This document shows positions 9,016 to 19,873 of a DNA stretch of 64,000 nt, piece by piece. Within the stretch, counting starts at the first letter, position 1. Every line of letters starts with the position of its first letter. The stretch lies in the NCBI RefSeq assembly GCF_023101765.2, contig NC_064239.1:11800315-11864314 (forward strand). The letters run 5' to 3'. The DNA comes from Spodoptera frugiperda (taxonomy: Eukaryota > Arthropoda > Insecta > Lepidoptera > Noctuidae). The notes beneath the pieces are model-generated. The model ran no database searches and had not been told where the DNA came from. It worked only from the letters and a program-made list of their open reading frames with translations. The position numbers were made by a program, and so were the translations under genes.

Positions 9016-9995
9016 TTAACCCGGCGTCATGGGGGTTGGGTCTGTGCGACCCAGCAAATTTTATTTCGCTTGTAGTTCGGTTACTATGTGTGCGACGTTG
9101 CTGCTCTTCTCAATAGCTGGAGCTGTTGAGTTGTCCTACGCGTTGCAAGCCACACGTTAGTCGTGCCACGGTCGCAGTGGGAGATACAGGAGCACAAAGT
9201 TAAAAAAGGTACGTGAGACCCATCCCCGCAGTCGGTGTAACAATTTCGCGCCATTTTGTATACATATTGTTTAATTTATAATCTGTGTTTTTATCATTTT
9301 TATTTTTGATTTTTATTGTTATTTACAATTGTAGCTGGTTGTATATAGTTCTATGTATTTTATTTCTATTTTTTGTAGGTACTTAGTAAAAATGGACCAT
9401 GAAGAGGCTGAACGACAGCGTATTCTGGCAATTTTACAAGAGTCTGACTCTGATACTGAGTTGTCAGACCAGGATGTGTGTGACGAAGAAGATCACTTGA
9501 GGGAGCGTAGTATTTCAATTGCCGCAGAACAGGATATCTCAGAGTCTGATAATGATGATATTCCACTGTCTATTCGATTGCAATATATCTGCGTAGAACA
9601 TATAGTACCTTTCTGTGCTGACTGTACCAAAGATAATGATTCCAAATGATTAATTGTTTATTTTTTAAATTTATTTAGTTACCTACAAAAAAGTGCCATT
9701 AAATTTTAAGACTGATTGTTAATTAATAATAATATAATTACATTTAAGTAGAAGAGAAAATGTTTGTTGATAATTTTAGTTCTTTTTTTTAAATGTTATT
9801 ATATATAATTAAAACATAATATAACATAATATTTGTGTTTTATTTAATCACAAAAATACCCAAAAATATAAACATGCATAAAATAGTCTTTGTTATTTAT
9901 AAATTTATTGAAATAATTTCGACATTATGAACGGGTCGGTGAGACCCACCCCAACGTCCTTGTAACATCTTTCCACCCCCATGACGCCGGGTTAA
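9016..9995 (+). mobile_element. Internally deleted piggyBac-like transposon
   Basis: A TTAA at each end (9016-9019 and 9992-9995) flanks a 16-bp terminal inverted repeat, CCCGGCGTCATGGGGG (9020-9035 and, inverted, 9976-9991). TTAA duplication and short CCC-starting repeats are diagnostic for the piggyBac superfamily. At about 970 bp it is far smaller than an autonomous element (about 2.5 kb). The enclosed 85-residue frame keeps only the two transposase ends. The inner subterminal motif GTGAGACCCA occurs on both sides. Confidence 0.88.
9392..9649 (+). pseudogene. Deleted piggyBac transposase remnant (N- and C-terminal pieces)
   Basis: The 85-residue frame from MDHEEAERQ has an acidic Ser/Asp/Glu-rich start (residues 1-60), typical of piggyBac transposase N-termini. 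It ends in a short Cys-bearing segment, ICVEHIVPFCADCTKDN, that resembles the Cys-rich tail of these transposases. The catalytic Asp domain between them is absent, so it cannot transpose anything. The junction is in frame, suggesting a single internal deletion. A splice-acceptor-like TTTTTTGTAG precedes the start. A regulatory role for the product is speculation. Confidence 0.7.
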
Positions 9996-10200
9996 GGTAC
10001 GCGTCCACAGACCCGCATCGTACGCATCGCACGCAACGGATTTTCATTTGTTAAGTATAGAAACTCATACAACTGCGTCCACTGACTCGCATTGTACGGA
10101 CCCCATGCCCCATCACCGGTTATGCCTACATGCGATGCGTACCGGTGACGTCATACGGAATGAGTGCGATGCGTACGATGCGGATCTGTGGACGCTTACC
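9996..10200. repeat. MITE M abutting the piggyBac-like element
   Basis: The left arm (GCGTCCACAGACCCGCATCG, then TACGCATCGCACG) and the right arm (GTGCGATGCGTACGATGCGG, then ATCTGTGGACGC) are inverted repeats of about 36 bp around a ~130-bp core. Its left edge directly touches the TTAA of the piggyBac-like element. Confidence 0.8.
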
Positions 10201-10986
10201 TTTATGCAACTCTTTACTCAACAAAATTTATAAAAAAAGGTTTTACAATAATTATTCCTCCTTCAATATTTATGATAACAATCGATTAAGACCAACTTGG
10301 AACCAATGTTTTGCGTATAAAAAAATAAGAAAATAGCTAGAAATTTGTACCACCTCAGAGTTAAAATAGAATATCAAAATAAACTTCTTTAGATTGGTAT
10401 GGTCTATCTAGATCTAACTATTGTTACTGAGTCTGTATCATGATTTTCGAGCTCTTTCCGACTGGTTGCATAAGGTTTTCCTAGCAATTTATAAGTTTAA
10501 AGTATGTAGGTTGTTTCCTATATTTTACAGAATAAAAATCTAAATTTTTTCACAATAAGAGTGCACATGAAAGTAAAGATTTAAAATCGTAGAATTTCGA
10601 CCATACACAGTTAATATATTTTGTTTTATATGGCAATATTTACAGTTAGAAAGCAACTCTTGAATAAAATGTTGCCACATTAAGTAGCATTGCCAAGCTA
10701 ATAACCATTATATACAAAATATAATTATAAAACAATCATTATCTAATATCATTTTGAGATTTACAGTAAGGATGATTAATGAAACATCCAATACAAAACA
10801 AGTTTAAGGTATATAATACCTATATGTAATTTATCAAACTGAAAGAATGAACCAAATTAAATTACTATGTATGATGTGAAGTCTCGAAATCTCTACAAGG
10901 TGGCAGTTTGCCCTCTAATCAAACGGAGATTGGTCTATTGTAGTGCACAAAGCTTAGTACTAATAACTCAAAATACTTCTTTATAA
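10201..10986. other. 3' flank of RNase T2 copy 2
   Basis: AT-rich with no gene or repeat that I can support. I did not find a convincing minus-strand AATAAA close to the stop codon. Confidence 0.4.
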
Positions 10987-13192
10987 TTACAAAGTAAACC
11001 ATTGCAACCAGTTAATGAACTTATGCAATTGAACTATCTGCAGATTAGCAGGAGGTAACGCAGTGGGATAAATAATATTCTTTGCAATATTACAATTGGT
11101 TAACACTCCGTTAACTTCATGCTCCCCTTCGCATTCTTTAAGATTCAATTGTTTGTCAAAGCAAACTCGGAGCTCTATTAAATACTGCACACCGTCTTCA
11201 AACTCACAAGCAATGAATGGTCGTACACCGATCTTGGAAGCAACCGTAGCACTTACTTCTTCAGCCTTTACGGGATTTGTGTCTGATGGTACGATGTTGG
11301 CACTAGTGAGAATGTCATTCATATGGTATTGGTTGAGGAAATCAATGCCCTTGCTGAAGTATTTCAGTTGGCTGTTCAGCGGTTCTATCATTGCTGCACA
11401 GGTACCGTGTTTGTTCCACTCGTGGGCCCACAAGTTGTACAGCGATGTTTCTGGAATGTTACAGAATATAACATGAATAGCTGCTTAAAATAAATGTTGT
11501 ATTTTCAGTAGGTTATTGGTATTCCCTCATTTAAAATAATAATAATTATAAGGAAAATAAGATGTTTCATTATAAATATTCAATGGTATTTTTATTATGA
11601 TAGAATGTAATTTTATACTTAGTACACAACCATGAAAGATATTTATAATAATATGGTAAAACATAATACCTACATTTTAAATTCTATAAACACTATTGTT
11701 TATTAAATGTCTATACATTTTTTTGAGTTTTTATTTCAATTTGCCTTTAAATATATTATTTCAGTTTCAGTTGGGTGTTAACACCACTTCACTGTGAGGT
11801 AAATTAAAATTGTTTATACAAATTACGAATTAGCATTAATTTTATTGCCGATGCATGACTCACATGTTTATAAATAAGCGCTCAAAACATAGATAACAAA
11901 ATAATTATGCAAATATTTGCTTTAGTGGTAAAGTACCTATTTCCAATCCTAAGTACTATTCATAGAATTGCAAGTTACAAATAAACTGATAATGTAGGTA
12001 ACAAGCTAACCATATATAAATAAATTATTTAAATTACTTTATTTTTAATGTATTTGAAGTAGAATACAAGCAACAGTTAATTATCAGTCTAGTAAGTTTT
12101 ATGGCTTTGTTATTTAATGCTGTTTCACACTAGAATTTTCTACCACAGATGGGGCCCAGTAGGGCTGATGCCTGATCCCGAGCTGTTGACTACCTAGTAT
12201 GTTTGCCAGAGCTCTGACTCAAAAAGCAGGAATAGGAACGGGTTGATTTTAAGTCAGTAAGAGTCTGACACTCGCTCACGTCTCGCCCAGGGCAGAAGGC
12301 ATTGGATGATTATCAACCTTTAAAAAAAACACTAGGATTTTCTCCTCGGTTGTGGGTACTTCTACAAACACAATGTTATATGCACCCACACCGGCCACAC
12401 CTAATGCAACAATTTTGTGGATTGCATTAAGCGTTGTTCAGTGTGAGAATTGAATCTCTGAATTGAGTCACAGCACTAAATGTGTAATCTATTTCTTTTA
12501 CTGAACCAGATTTTATTTTAATACTAGTCATTTCTGCACAGTTTTACCTGCTCTGTGCTCCTATTGATCATAGTGTGTTGATGTGTAGCCTATAACCTTC
12601 CTCGATAAATTATCTATCTAACACAAAGAGAATTATTCAGTTCGGACCAGTAGTTCTAAAGATTAACACATTGAAACAAACAAACTCTTCAGCTTTATAT
12701 ATAAAAAATGAATGGTAAATAGTATACTATAAGACAAGAAGAATTTGGTAATTGTAAGAAACCTAATTAGTTACCTTTTTCAATATTGGTCCAAGCCTGC
12801 TCCAATTCACTTTCAATTGGCCTCACCTGCTCCGGATCAAAGAGCCAGGTGGTATTACAATTAAATGGTCCTTTCGTTCCTTTCTTGGTAGGCCAAATGC
12901 CATGGACGGTCCACGAATCAGCTTTCTTAGGGAAAACACAGTGGTGTTTTGGTTTATTGTGTGTCCAGACTTTACACATGGAGCTAGGCCATTGTTGAGT
13001 GAATATTAAAAAATCCCACTCTTTGTCAGCAATACTCCTGCTTTGGCCCCGATACTGATGAGCCAAATCAAAGCTGCAAAAGTCAAGGTCACATATAGGC
13101 CGAATATTATCTTACTTTTACTCTGTTTTTAATCTAATTAAAAAAATAACTCACCATAAATATAATACTAGCACCGAAATTAGCTTAGACAT
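10987..13192 (-). CDS. Secreted RNase T2 family ribonuclease, copy 2
   Basis: Exons are 13192-13155, 13073-12775 and 11450-10987 on the minus strand, joining in frame to 266 residues. Exon 1 (38 nt, starting MSKLISVLVLYL) gives a hydrophobic signal peptide. CAS1 is WTVHGIWP (residues 67-74, His70) and CAS2 is LWAHEWNKHGTC (residues 119-130, with His122, Glu123, Lys126 and His127), so all expected catalytic positions are kept. The exon count, the 38-nt first exon and the intron phases (2 then 1) equal those of the gene at 4713-6117, which shows a tandem duplication; the proteins have diverged clearly. This copy is about 25 residues longer and ends LHKFINWLQWFTL, a possible extra helix. The long second intron carries repeat A, a degenerate SINE C and an RTE-type tail. 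Confidence 0.92.
12150..12312 (+). repeat. Repeat A copy in RNase T2 copy 2 intron
   Basis: It shows the extended start GGGCTGATGCCTGATCC, a diverged middle, then AAGTCAGTAAGAGTCTGACA and CATTGGATGATT. Confidence 0.8.
12328..12475 (-). repeat. Degenerate SINE family C copy
   Basis: The reversed 3' part TAGGATTTTCTCCTCGGTTG and a decayed tRNA head (GAGAATTGAATCTCTGA) are visible. It is older than the other C copies. Confidence 0.5.
12546..12702 (-). repeat. RTE-type LINE 3' tail
   Basis: It matches the tail at 2183-2350: GTGCTCCTATTGATCATAGT, GGACCAGTAGTTCTAAAGAT, then CAAACAAACTCTTCAGCTTT. Confidence 0.6.
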
Positions 13193-13939
13193 TTTTGTCT
13201 AGTCAATAATTGTTTCTTTTTACTAATTTAACCTCAAATCTCTAGGTGGAGTTGTTAAATAAGCACAAAATAAAATTTTATTCTCTCATTTCTTCACGTA
13301 CACATCAACTATCAAAATATAACATCTTTCGTGAACTGTCAATGTCAAACTCAAACACAAAATTTTGCTGTTTGCAAAAACATTTCGTTCAAAAATAATT
13401 TAATAATTATTTAATATTGAACCTAATTTAATATTGATTGTCTTATATTTTGTATTGAAATATTAATTAATATATAGTTTTCTTGTAATTCATGCACAAC
13501 CAAAGTATTTTAAGCGGATAGCTAACATTGTAGTTTCAAATATTACCACTAGATGGTGGTAGGGTATACAAAATACCACCAAGTCTATAGTGGTAAGTGA
13601 GGACAGCTGAAATTAGCGAAAATGAAAACTGTACTCGTTAATAAAAATTCCGTCAAAATTTTCAGATAAGTAATGTCACACATGTGGTAAATAGATCATT
13701 TATGGTATATAATTTTTCCTGCCATTGTCTCAATTTTGGGCCAGTATTTATTTGGACACTACTTGTATGTAATTGATTTAATATTGATATTGAGTACCTT
13801 TATGAGGTTTATAAATAGAGAATTTAAATGCTCCAATAAGTTTTTCTCTAAGTTTAGACCTACCCACTCGACAAAAGAGATCTTCATATCATAATTTTTA
13901 AGTACCTAAGTAAGTATTATTAGTGGTTTAGCCCGTCCC
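13193..13939. other. 5' flank of RNase T2 copy 2
   Basis: AT-rich. A compact imperfect hairpin (TTACCACTAGATGGTGGTAG with its inverted partner) lies at 13547-13605. No gene is seen. Confidence 0.35.
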
Positions 13940-14112
13940 CGTTGCTGCTAGGCCTTATGATACCAGTGAGTTCGATGTTCAGCCCTTCGCATCCAAAAAT
14001 GCAACCTACTTGGCGGATATCGTCACTCCACCTAGCTGGAGAGCGTCCTATACTACGTTTGCCTATTTCTAAACTCATCAAGGAAAGGCTCAATCTATCA
14101 GATTTTTGTTTA
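13940..14112 (-). pseudogene. Non-LTR retrotransposon C-terminal fragment
   Basis: Read on the minus strand it gives IGKRSIGRSPARWSDDI, a motif common at the C-terminus of insect endonuclease/reverse transcriptase LINE polyproteins. Flanking codons are degenerate and no frame is long, so this is a dead fragment. Confidence 0.6.
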
Positions 14113-14145
14113 GGGAAAGGTTAATATCAATAATTCATTTTTGCA

Positions 14146-14285
14146 ACGTGACGCCATTTATCCCTGAAGGGGTAGGCAGAGGTGCACATTACGGCACTTA
14201 ATGCCACTATACAATGTGAAATGTACACCTACTTTTCACCATTTGTACCTATAATATGTCCCATGTAATAGGGGGTGAGCCTATT
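14146..14285 (-). repeat. SINE family D 3' fragment
   Basis: It starts AACGTGACGCCATTTATCCC (reverse of the family D end) and contains GGTGCACATTACGGCACTTA and CATGTAATAGGGGGTGAG. Confidence 0.8.
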
Positions 14286-14666
14286 TATTTATTAATTTAT
14301 TGATTATTTTAAGGCACGTCAACAGAATAAACATTGCCATATACCTACTGGGTACAATTCAAATATCAATAAATATTACTTAGATAATATTGATTGATAA
14401 GACTTCCTACTTGTTATCTTGTCCCTCAGCTAAACGGACGCTGACCTAAGCGTTTTTTTTCGCGATACCGTTCTCGTGTAACCTCATTTCGAGTTTTTCT
14501 GCCCGTCACTCGGTCCGATGCACCAATGAAAAAAGGCGTTCGCGTGTTTTACGATACGCTGGTTAAGTATCGCCACATTACCACAGATGCATTATGGAGC
14601 CCGGTATGATCGTAATTAGTGGCGCGCGCCATCCGACGGACGAGACGCACCGACCCAACTAGCCCA

Positions 14667-15021
14667 GGGGCCTACTCTAATTCAACGAAAAACGAAGTTT
14701 CGTCCGAAACTTCGCAGACTGCATACTACAATTCAATTTATTGTGAACAAAAATTAACGAATAAAATGAAGATAAATAAATAGGTTTTGATATGAAATTA
14801 AAAATAAAACGTTATTTTAAGTAATTTTATTAGTAAATCCCCATTTAAGTGTGGGAGAGCCAAGCTTCGGCACGAATGGGCCGGCTCAACCGGAGTGATA
14901 CCACGGCCTCACAGAAAACCGACGTGAAACAACGCTTGCGTTGTGTTTCGTTGTGTGAGTGATAAAACCTACGGCAGAAAATTAAACGAAACTTCGGATT
15001 CGAGAACCGGAGTAGGCCCCC
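14667..15021. repeat. MITE I copy 1 carrying a nested repeat B
   Basis: Both ends begin GGGGCCTACTC on opposite strands, with CGAAGTTTCG repeated inside each arm. The core shares CATACTACAATTCAATTTAT and GATAAATAAATAGG with the copy at 53649-53888. Repeat B is inserted at about 14848-14962. Confidence 0.75.
14848..14962 (+). repeat. Repeat B 5' part nested in MITE I
   Basis: It begins GTGTGGGAGAGCCAAGCTTC and ends in the GTTGTGTGAGTGA block; the 3' half of the family is missing. Confidence 0.8.
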
Positions 15022-15270
15022 AGGTTTGCCAGATGCCAGGTGGTGACTTGGTGAGTTTTATATGCGAAAACCTGTTACGGTTTTATTTGTTCAATGACAA
15101 TTAACTTTGTGTGGAATTATTGGGGTCCTGTAGATTTTATGCGCATTCCTTTGGTGTAATCAAACGTAGAATTAATATAATTTAATAAAGAGATGGAACT
15201 TGTAAAGCGATCTAGGAATTACGTAAGGTTTTAGGTACTGCAGAATAAAAGTATTTACAACATATTTTTT

Positions 15271-15415
15271 AAGGGGGGAATTCATCCAATGATTTCTGAG
15301 GGAGAGGGAAAGGCAGACTCTCACTGACTAAAAACCACCACGTTCCTACTCCTGCTTTTCGAGCGGAGCCCCGGTAAACCAGCTAGGTTGTCCGCAGCTC
15401 CAGAACCGTGGTTGG
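15271..15415 (-). repeat. Repeat A copy
   Basis: Reversed: TCATCCAATGATTTCTGAG, CACTGACTAAAAACCACC, CCTGCTTTTCGAGCGGAGCC, GTCCGCAGCTCC. A T-run precedes it, the complement of the usual A-tail. Confidence 0.85.
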
Positions 15416-16477
15416 ACCATAATTTTAAACATATTAGTTGGATCATGAATGTATGTATTACAAAAATATTTTCCATAATCGGGGCAAATACATAAACTAG
15501 CAACATTGCTAAATTTCCTAGTTAAGAATTGAACAGTTGCATTCTGATACACAATAATAATTTTCACATAAAACGTGCAACAGTGGCGGAACACGAAGGA
15601 GGTTGCATTTTATTTATTTTTCTTTAATAAATTCTGATTTATTACCTGTGTTTATTACGAATAGAGACATTTCTTCTATTGCTATAAGTCGGAGTTTTAA
15701 GATCCTATCCCATTGGATAGAATCTTAAAACATTGTTGTCGTTACATTGTCCCGACATATACAATAGGTAAATGATCAAATAATGTATCAGTGATATTGT
15801 AAAAATATATATTTTTTTAAAGGAGTATTCTTTTAAAAGTTTATTAGAAACAATCATGATAATAATAGTAACAGTACCTACCTAAGTACCTACAGCTAAT
15901 CTAATAAAACATTAATAAAATTAACTTTAAATACTTTCAATTTCAAACAAAGTTAATTACCCACAATCCGATACCTAACTCCTAACTAAAAACTTGAACA
16001 ATCGAATAGCAATTTCTAAAAAAGTATTCGCTCGCGTCGCGCGTCGTTCTCGAGTTGCGAATCAAGATAAATAAATGTTTTAGGGCACCTTGCGGCCCAA
16101 TGTCATCGGTTCGACGACTCGATGCCCGTGACCCTTTGCAAGATAAATGCCTATATACCTAGTAGGTACCTATAGCACTAATGCTCCTACGCAATACCGT
16201 TTCGAGTGACAATTTTCCAATAAAAAGCTTGTATACATCGTTTTTAAATGCTTTGTCCCTGGTCTTTGTGTGCTAAGGTATATTATAGGACGGTACTGTT
16301 CAGTAATTTATTGTACAAAGTCTCTCCCACGCTGTTTTGTGTTCCTTTATAATCTATTTGTTAATGTTTTGTAATAATTTTACGTGTTATTTAGCTCTTT
16401 GTACAGATCTGTGACAAAGCTAAAGGTAAAAATTAATGTGTGGTGTCTATAGTCTGAGCTGAAACGAATACTTTTTT
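15416..16477. other. AT-rich spacer
   Basis: No gene. Around 16025-16130 a small CpG-rich patch (TCGCTCGCGTCGCGCGTCG) stands out without a known role. Confidence 0.35.
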
Positions 16478-17165
16478 CAACTAGCTTTTGCAAGTGGCTT
16501 CGGCCGCGGTCCTGTGGGATAAAAAGTATCCTATCACTATTTTATATCCTGTCTGTACAACAAATTTCATCGAAATCCGTTCAGTAGTTACAGCGTGATT
16601 GACAGACAAACATCCAAACAAATATTAGTGCGATAGATGTTAGAGCCCCCGAACATCAACCAACATTTGAAAATATGTACATGGACAGTGGCGATAACTT
16701 ACCATCAGGTGATCCATTTACTTATTTACTAGCGACCCGCCCCAGCTTCGCATGGGTGCAACGGTGATATATTATGCTTCTATTACCTATACATACTAGC
16801 GGACCCGACAGACGTTGTCCTGTCTACACGTCTTTAATTTGAAAAAGAATAAGCTAAAACATTCTGGACCTTTTTGATGAAAATTATTATTCAAATGTTA
16901 TGACAATATCTAACGTCATTAATATTTGACACTGCGATGGTAGCGCCGTCCGTCGGATCCGATGTAAAACGTTCCAAAATCAACAACTACTAATAAATTA
17001 AAAATTAATTAAAAAAACATTGTCCAGCGGACAAAATTGTGAATCTAAACCATTCTCAGATCCTCTTGAACACACACAAAAAGTTTCATCAAAATCCGTC
17101 TAGTCGTTTAAGAGGAGTTCAGTGACATACACACGTACAGAAGAATTATATATATAAAGATAAAC
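16478..17165 (+). repeat. RTE-type LINE tails, several adjoining
   Basis: Blocks include AAATCCGTTCAGTAGTTACA at ~16575, CGACCCGCCCCAGCTTCGCA at ~16735, GACGTTGTCCTGTCTACACG at ~16812 and AAAATCCGTCTAGTCGTTTA at ~17090. These are typical lepidopteran RTE 3' untranslated tails; at least three separate insertions are implied. Confidence 0.6.
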
Positions 17166-17520
17166 CTTCCTCTTAAATCACTCCATCTATTAAAAAAAAC
17201 CGCATCAAAATCTGTTGCGTAGTTTTAAAGATTTAAGCTTACAAAAGGACATAGGGACAGAGAAAGCGATTTGTTTTACACTATGTAATGATTTACATTA
17301 CAGCTTACACCATTGGATTATGCAGAAAAAAGAAGAAATTAAAACATTTTAATACCTATAATTAAAAAACATAAAATATACCTACTAATCCGAAAGATAC
17401 ATTCATATGCTTGTTTTTTTCATGTCAGTTTGTCTTTTGTTTGCGCCACCAATTTCTCTATCACATACGCAATACACGAAACGAGCAAAGTTAGTCCATT
17501 AATCATAGCAAAAAGAAAAC

Positions 17521-17554
17521 TAGATTATGTAGCTAGGTATAGCTACATAATCTA
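17521..17554. repeat. Perfect inverted repeat
   Basis: TAGATTATGTAGCT is followed after six bases (AGGTAT) by its exact inverse AGCTACATAATCTA, so a 14-bp stem is possible. Confidence 0.9.
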
Positions 17555-17627
17555 GGTACACAAGCAAAAGCATTATCTAAAAAAAGTCAAGATTCCCTTA
17601 ATTCACTAGTTGCGTCGAAGTCAAAGT

Positions 17628-17830
17628 TAAATCATTTATTCAAATTAAACCATAATATACTTAGGTACTTTTGAAACGTCAACAAAGAAAGAAATAAATA
17701 AACAATAGTTAGAGAATGCCTTAGGCAAGGCATTAAGTTCGCTATTCATTATTTTGTGATGAAGACTAAATAAAGAAATAAATAGTAGTCTGTCAGGCAG
17801 TCCGTCAGTGAAGCTAGGTAAGTAGGTGCG
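17628..17830. repeat. LINE-tail type repeat
   Basis: It shares AAATCATTTATTCAAATTAA, GTACTTTTGAAACGTCAA and the CAGTCCGTCAGTGAAGCT block with 27433-27530. Confidence 0.55.
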
Positions 17831-17979
17831 TTTACTACAGCAAGGTTTTCAGACTGTAGACTGTCACTCGGATACGAAAGAAGTGATCGTATATTTTCTA
17901 CCACGCAACCGTTTTCCTAACTGATGGCCTAGTTTTTTTTTCAAGTTTCTTTAGAATAAATATCAATATTCGGTGCGTT

Positions 17980-18165
17980 TTTTTTATGGTATAAGCTGGC
18001 AAACGAGCAGACGGATCACCTGATGGTAAGCAATTATCGCCACCCATGGACACCCGAAATATCAGAGGCTTACAAGTGTGTTGCCTACCTTTTGGGGGTT
18101 TGTTGGTGAGTCGGAGATTGGAAAGATTGGGAAGGGGGTTATTGGGCCTCCAGTTATTAAAATAA
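17980..18165 (-). repeat. Repeat B 3' part
   Basis: Reversed: TATGGTATAAGCTGGC, ACGGATCACCTGATGGTAAG, CACCCATGGACACCCG. It ends in the GATTGGGAAGGGGG block. Confidence 0.85.
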
Positions 18166-18419
18166 TTTCATGTTTAGTACCTACACCACAAAGTTTAATA
18201 TACAGGAGCCTTATTCTTTAATTCTTCGTAAAAATTAAAATTCAAATAATAATCAATTAAAATACCAATGAACCAATTAAATGGTAAAAAAAGAAATCAT
18301 AATTCCTATGCCGTAACTGCACCCTTTATTGCGTACCACCACAGCTCGCCGTACAACCACAAACCCATAAACAATACAACACACTCACAACACCAGAGAG
18401 GAATGCACTCCCTTTAAAC

Positions 18420-18735
18420 TGCATCTAGCTAGATCATTTTACGGGGCGGCCATTGCTCTTGTTCGCATTAAAAATTAATGCATTTTACGGCAAAAAATGG
18501 CGATCGCGCGTGCGTTTCCGGCGCGAGTATGCGGTTGCAAAAACGACGCGCGCGCCGCTTGCTGCGGCGTGACGCGTTTTTCTTACTAATTAATGCTGTT
18601 AAGTGCTATGGGCACGCAAACGTCTTTGCTTTACAGACAATTTACACTTGGTGTGTGTTGCTTGCGCAGGCGCCGATGAGCTGCCTCCGTAATTGTATGG
18701 TTGAATGTCTTCTTTATAGTGGCCATCAGCTTTGA
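18420..18735. promoter_or_regulatory. CpG-rich non-repetitive island
   Basis: CpG density is high (GATCGCGCGTGCG, GACGCGCGCGCCGC, CAGGCGCCGATG) within AT-rich surroundings. An 85-codon frame at 18478-18735 has no recognisable domain. I read it as a possible promoter or enhancer rather than a gene. Confidence 0.3.
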
Positions 18736-19667
18736 TGTCAGGAGCCTTCTATTAAAGGTATCTGAATGTTCAGTAGATTGGAGGTCTAGGATAGCGATTC
18801 TTGATACTTCCTTGAGGTATTGATATTAAGAAAATAATTATGAATAATGAAGGCTTTTAGACGTTTTCTCTTCAGGTTGTAAAGGAATTAATAATTAAGT
18901 AAGTACCTGTTAAGCTTAGTTTTTAGCTGTGTATTGCTCTCTCTTTTTCTGTAATCTAAGTTTATTAACAATCAATGTGTGGGACGTTTGTCATTGTCTC
19001 TAATTAACTGCGACTGCCAATAAAATATTTAATTTGAAGATGCTTTGCATTCACGTTAAGGTAAAAGCACCTATTCCCATAAAAGCCAGTATCCGTTAAT
19101 AAGTCAGTTTTTTGTTTATTGCATTTTTTTTAACAATGATAAAGTAAAATAATATGCGAATTATAATACCAATGCTTATGATAAATATTTACCAATGGTA
19201 TAAATGTTTTTAAACTTTCCCTGAACGAATATTTCAAGATCAAAATTTTTCAAATCGGTGCAGCCCTTCTCGAGATTTAGCGAGACTAACGAACAGCAAT
19301 TTATTTTTTTATACTGATATACATATATAGATATATAGATGTACATTGTCCACTCAGTCAGTATGTAATCCTCTTAACAATAGTAAACAGTAACACGTCA
19401 CTCAGACAAAAGAAAGCTAAACTTAATAGTGTTATTTATTATTGCTGTTTATTTTAATAATAATATATGAAGCGGGCTAATAATTATAATTGTACGCGGA
19501 TACAATGGATGAGCAAATATTATTTATGTTTTATTTTTTTATAATATCTGTATGTTAATTTCAAGTTGCTGTGTCGGTCCAGTAGTTGCGAGCAAAACTG
19601 CACTGCATCTGAGGAGTTTATTGGAGTTTATTTATCGGGAAACCTTTTTGATTAAATAGAAAGTATC
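18736..19667. other. AT-rich spacer
   Basis: No gene. An RTE-like scrap (AAATCGGTGCAGCCCTTCTC) occurs near 19251. Confidence 0.35.
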
Positions 19668-19852
19668 TGCCTCGTACTCGTATAGACTACCTCGTTGGCA
19701 AGGGGTTTCGGGTTCGATTCCCAGATCGGGCAAAGATACTGGGCTTTTTTCGGTTTTTCGAAAATTTCCCAGTGGTAACACGGAGTCTGGAAATGTACAT
19801 TATGTGCCATAATGTGCACTTCTGCCTACCCTTTCCGGGGAATAAAGGCATA
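19668..19852 (+). repeat. SINE family D copy
   Basis: The tRNA-like head is partly deleted (GACTACCTCGTTGGCAAGG) but keeps box B (GGTTCGATTCC). The body keeps GGGCTTTTTTCGGTTTTTCG, AACACGGAGTCTGGAAATG and the end AAAGGCATAACGTT. Confidence 0.8.
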
Positions 19853-19873
19853 ACGTTATATAAGAAAGTAGGG

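Larger units (their letters stand above)
14440..15050 (+). promoter_or_regulatory. CpG-rich segment with strong donor; possible 5' exon split by a MITE
   Basis: The stretch 14440-14666 is CpG-rich and non-repetitive as far as I can see. If MITE I (14667-15021) is removed, it runs on through TTTGCCAGATGCCAGG to a strong donor CTTG|GTGAGTTTTA near 15051. It could be a non-coding first exon. No coding frame supports this, so it is a weak call. Confidence 0.2.
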
